Assembly: GCF_021442385.1 (NCBI RefSeq)
Contig: NZ_MUZA01000056.1
Coordinates: forward strand, 1 to 41,352
Source: Micromonospora sp. MH99
GTDB lineage: Bacteria > Actinomycetota > Actinomycetes > Mycobacteriales > Micromonosporaceae
Reading direction: 5' to 3'
Length of the DNA: 41,352 nucleotides
Shown: positions 40,214 to 41,352 of the stretch, one piece after another
Layout of the letters: every line of letters begins with the position of its first letter
Position numbering within the stretch: position 1 is the first letter of the stretch
The notes under the pieces: generated by a model
The model's input: the letters and a program-made list of their open reading frames with translations, nothing else
Database searches by the model: none
What the model was told of the DNA's origin: nothing
Position numbers and translations under genes: made by a program

Positions 40214-41086
40214 ATGGCGAACCCGTTCGTCAAGGGCTGGAACTACCTGATGGCGCTCTTCGGTGCCAAGATCGATGAGCACGCCGATCCCAAGGTGCAG
40301 ATCCAGCAGGCCATCGAGGATGCCCAGCGGCAGCACCAGGCGCTGGTCCAGCAGGCCGCGGCGGTCATCGGCAACCAGCGTCAGCTGGAGATGAAGCTGT
40401 CCCGGCAGATGTCCGAGGTCGAGCGGCTGCAGGGCAACGCCCGGCAGGCCCTGGTGCTCTCCGACCAGGCCCGCGCCAAGGGCGACGAGGCCGAGGCGGT
40501 GCGGTTCGAGCAGTCCGCCCAGGCCCTGGCCAGCCAGCTGGTCTCGGCCGAGCAGGCCACCGAGGACCTGAAGACCCTGCACGACCAGGCGCTCGGCGCC
40601 GCCGCGCAGGCCCGCCGCGCCGTCGAGAACAACTCGATGATCCTCCAGCAGAAGCTCGCCGAGCGCACCAAGCTGCTCAGCCAGCTGGAGCAGGCCAAGA
40701 TGCAGGAGACGGTGGCCCGCTCACTGGAGTCGATGTCGTCGATGACCGCCCCCGGCACCACCCCGTCGCTGGACGAGGTGCGTGACCGCATCGAGCGGCG
40801 GTACGCCAACGCGATGGGCCGCGCCGAGCTGGCCGGCAACTCCGTCGAGGGCCGGATGCTGGAGATCCAGAAGGCGACCATCGACTCGGCGGGCTCGGCC
40901 CGGCTGGAGCAGATCCGGTCCAGCATGGCGGGGGAGCAGCTCGGCGGCACGGCGCAGCGCCCGGCGGTGCCGCAGGGTGAGAAGGCCGGTCCGGGCAGCG
41001 ACCCGACCGCCGCCGCCCGGCTGGACGAGCTGCGCGCCAGCATGGCCCGCGAACGGGGCACCGGCGACCCGACCGCCGCCGGCTGA
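40214..41086 (+). CDS. pspA: PspA/IM30-family phage-shock protein A
   Basis: 290 residues. ESCRT-III-like membrane-remodelling coiled-coil protein that stabilises the envelope. The N-terminal amphipathic helix NPFVKGWNYLMALFGAKIDE is followed by the family segment DPKVQIQQAIEDAQRQHQAL and a long coiled coil (about residues 28-190). The C-terminal part is a Gly/Pro-rich linker region holding two copies of ARL(E/D)xxRxSMA at residues 229-239 and 268-278. ATG 40214. It lies between clgR and pspM, the actinobacterial psp module. Confidence 0.93.
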   Translation: MANPFVKGWNYLMALFGAKIDEHADPKVQIQQAIEDAQRQHQALVQQAAAVIGNQRQLEMKLSRQMSEVERLQGNARQALVLSDQARAKGDEAEAVRFEQSAQALASQLVSAEQATEDLKTLHDQALGAAAQARRAVENNSMILQQKLAERTKLLSQLEQAKMQETVARSLESMSSMTAPGTTPSLDEVRDRIERRYANAMGRAELAGNSVEGRMLEIQKATIDSAGSARLEQIRSSMAGEQLGGTAQRPAVPQGEKAGPGSDPTAAARLDELRASMARERGTGDPTAAG

Positions 41087-41105
41087 ACGGTCCGAGGAGG
41101 CTTCG

Positions 41106-41352
41106 GTGGCAGACGAGCGCACGCGGTACTTCCGTCAGCTGGGTCGGCTGCGCCGGTCCGCCCGGCGGTGGAGCGTACTGGCCGGTGGGCTCGGCGGTGC
41201 CGCGGCGGTGCTGACTCCGTACGCCGGCCTCGGTCTGCCGGACGCGGCCTGGGCCGGCGCCGCGGGCAGCGCGGTGGCGTTGGCCGCCTGGCGCTGGATC
41301 GATCTGCGGGCACTGGCCGCCCGCCCGGCGCCCCCGGCGCTGGATCCGGCCG
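41106..41352 (+). CDS. pspM: PspM-like envelope-stress membrane protein (3' end outside window)
   Basis: 82 codons are visible. GTG 41106 follows AGGAGG (41095-41100). The start is basic and polar (ADERTRYFRQLGRLRRSARR), followed by two closely spaced hydrophobic segments (WSVLAGGLGGAAAVLTPYAG and AAGSAVALAAWRWI) and a Pro/Ala-rich stretch. Position directly after pspA and the two-span hairpin fit the mycobacterial Rv2743c/PspM type, an integral membrane partner of PspA. Identification leans on context; sequence divergence in this family is high. Confidence 0.75.
   Translation, partial: MADERTRYFRQLGRLRRSARRWSVLAGGLGGAAAVLTPYAGLGLPDAAWAGAAGSAVALAAWRWIDLRALAARPAPPALDPA

Overview
The window is very GC-rich, tightly packed DNA from a high-GC Gram-positive bacterium. 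Gene content and order (infB-ylxP-rbfA-nrnA-dinF-truB-ribF-rpsO-pnp, dapB, thyX-dapA-rnj-ftsK, rimO-pgsA-cinA-clgR-pspA-pspM) are those of Actinomycetes. Protein style, frequent GTG starts and dispersed GATC-containing intergenic palindromes suggest Micromonosporaceae (Micromonospora-like). The family assignment is inference. Most of the window is conserved chromosomal backbone. No phage, transposase, CRISPR array or tRNA/rRNA gene was seen.

Layout. 1-4116: end of infB, then ylxP, rbfA and nrnA (translation, ribosome maturation, nanoRNA turnover). 4117-5296: two tiny membrane proteins, a strongly structured segment that folds on paper as a three-way junction (4911-4978), and a 30-codon gene. 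5297-13166: MATE exporter, truB, ribF, rpsO, pnp and an M16 protease. 13167-14880: a 30-bp tandem repeat, dapB, a GNAT acetyltransferase, two long palindromes and a G-run-rich stretch. 14881-21484: a sugar-utilisation locus in which a glycogen-debranching-type glycosidase is divergent from a LacI regulator followed by an ABC importer (binding protein and two permeases, no ATPase), with a paired operator-like site between. 21531-25727: two GNAT enzymes, a GT87 mannosyltransferase-like membrane protein, an AlkX/YcaQ-type DNA glycosylase and a DUF2752 protein. 25728-26105: gene-free, with a 28-nt inverted repeat. 26106-29570: thyX, dapA and rnj. 29581-31992: terminator, orphan LPXTG sorting signal, two YbjN-domain genes. 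32106-34618: ftsK and terminator. 34631-35367 (minus): a small membrane protein and an SMR transporter preceded by a sequence matching the guanidine-III (ykkC-III) riboswitch. 35487-41352: ornithine-cyclodeaminase-like protein, rimO, pgsA, cinA (apparently frameshifted), clgR, pspA and the start of pspM.

How it fits together. The first block is the classical translation/RNA-decay operon. dapB, dapA, thyX and rnj combine lysine/diaminopimelate synthesis, thymidylate synthesis and RNA decay. clgR-pspA-pspM is the actinobacterial envelope-stress module beside the phospholipid gene pgsA. The SMR gene with its riboswitch is a self-contained guanidinium export unit. At least ten genes have a TANNNT hexamer 6-8 nt before their start codon and little or no Shine-Dalgarno sequence, so leaderless transcription appears common.

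Most noteworthy: the guanidine-III riboswitch with a perfectly complementary 9-nt competitor strand downstream; the three-way-junction RNA candidate; the family of GATC-containing intergenic palindromes; the probable frameshift at the end of cinA; the promoterless-looking sortase signal; and the duplicated YbjN genes.
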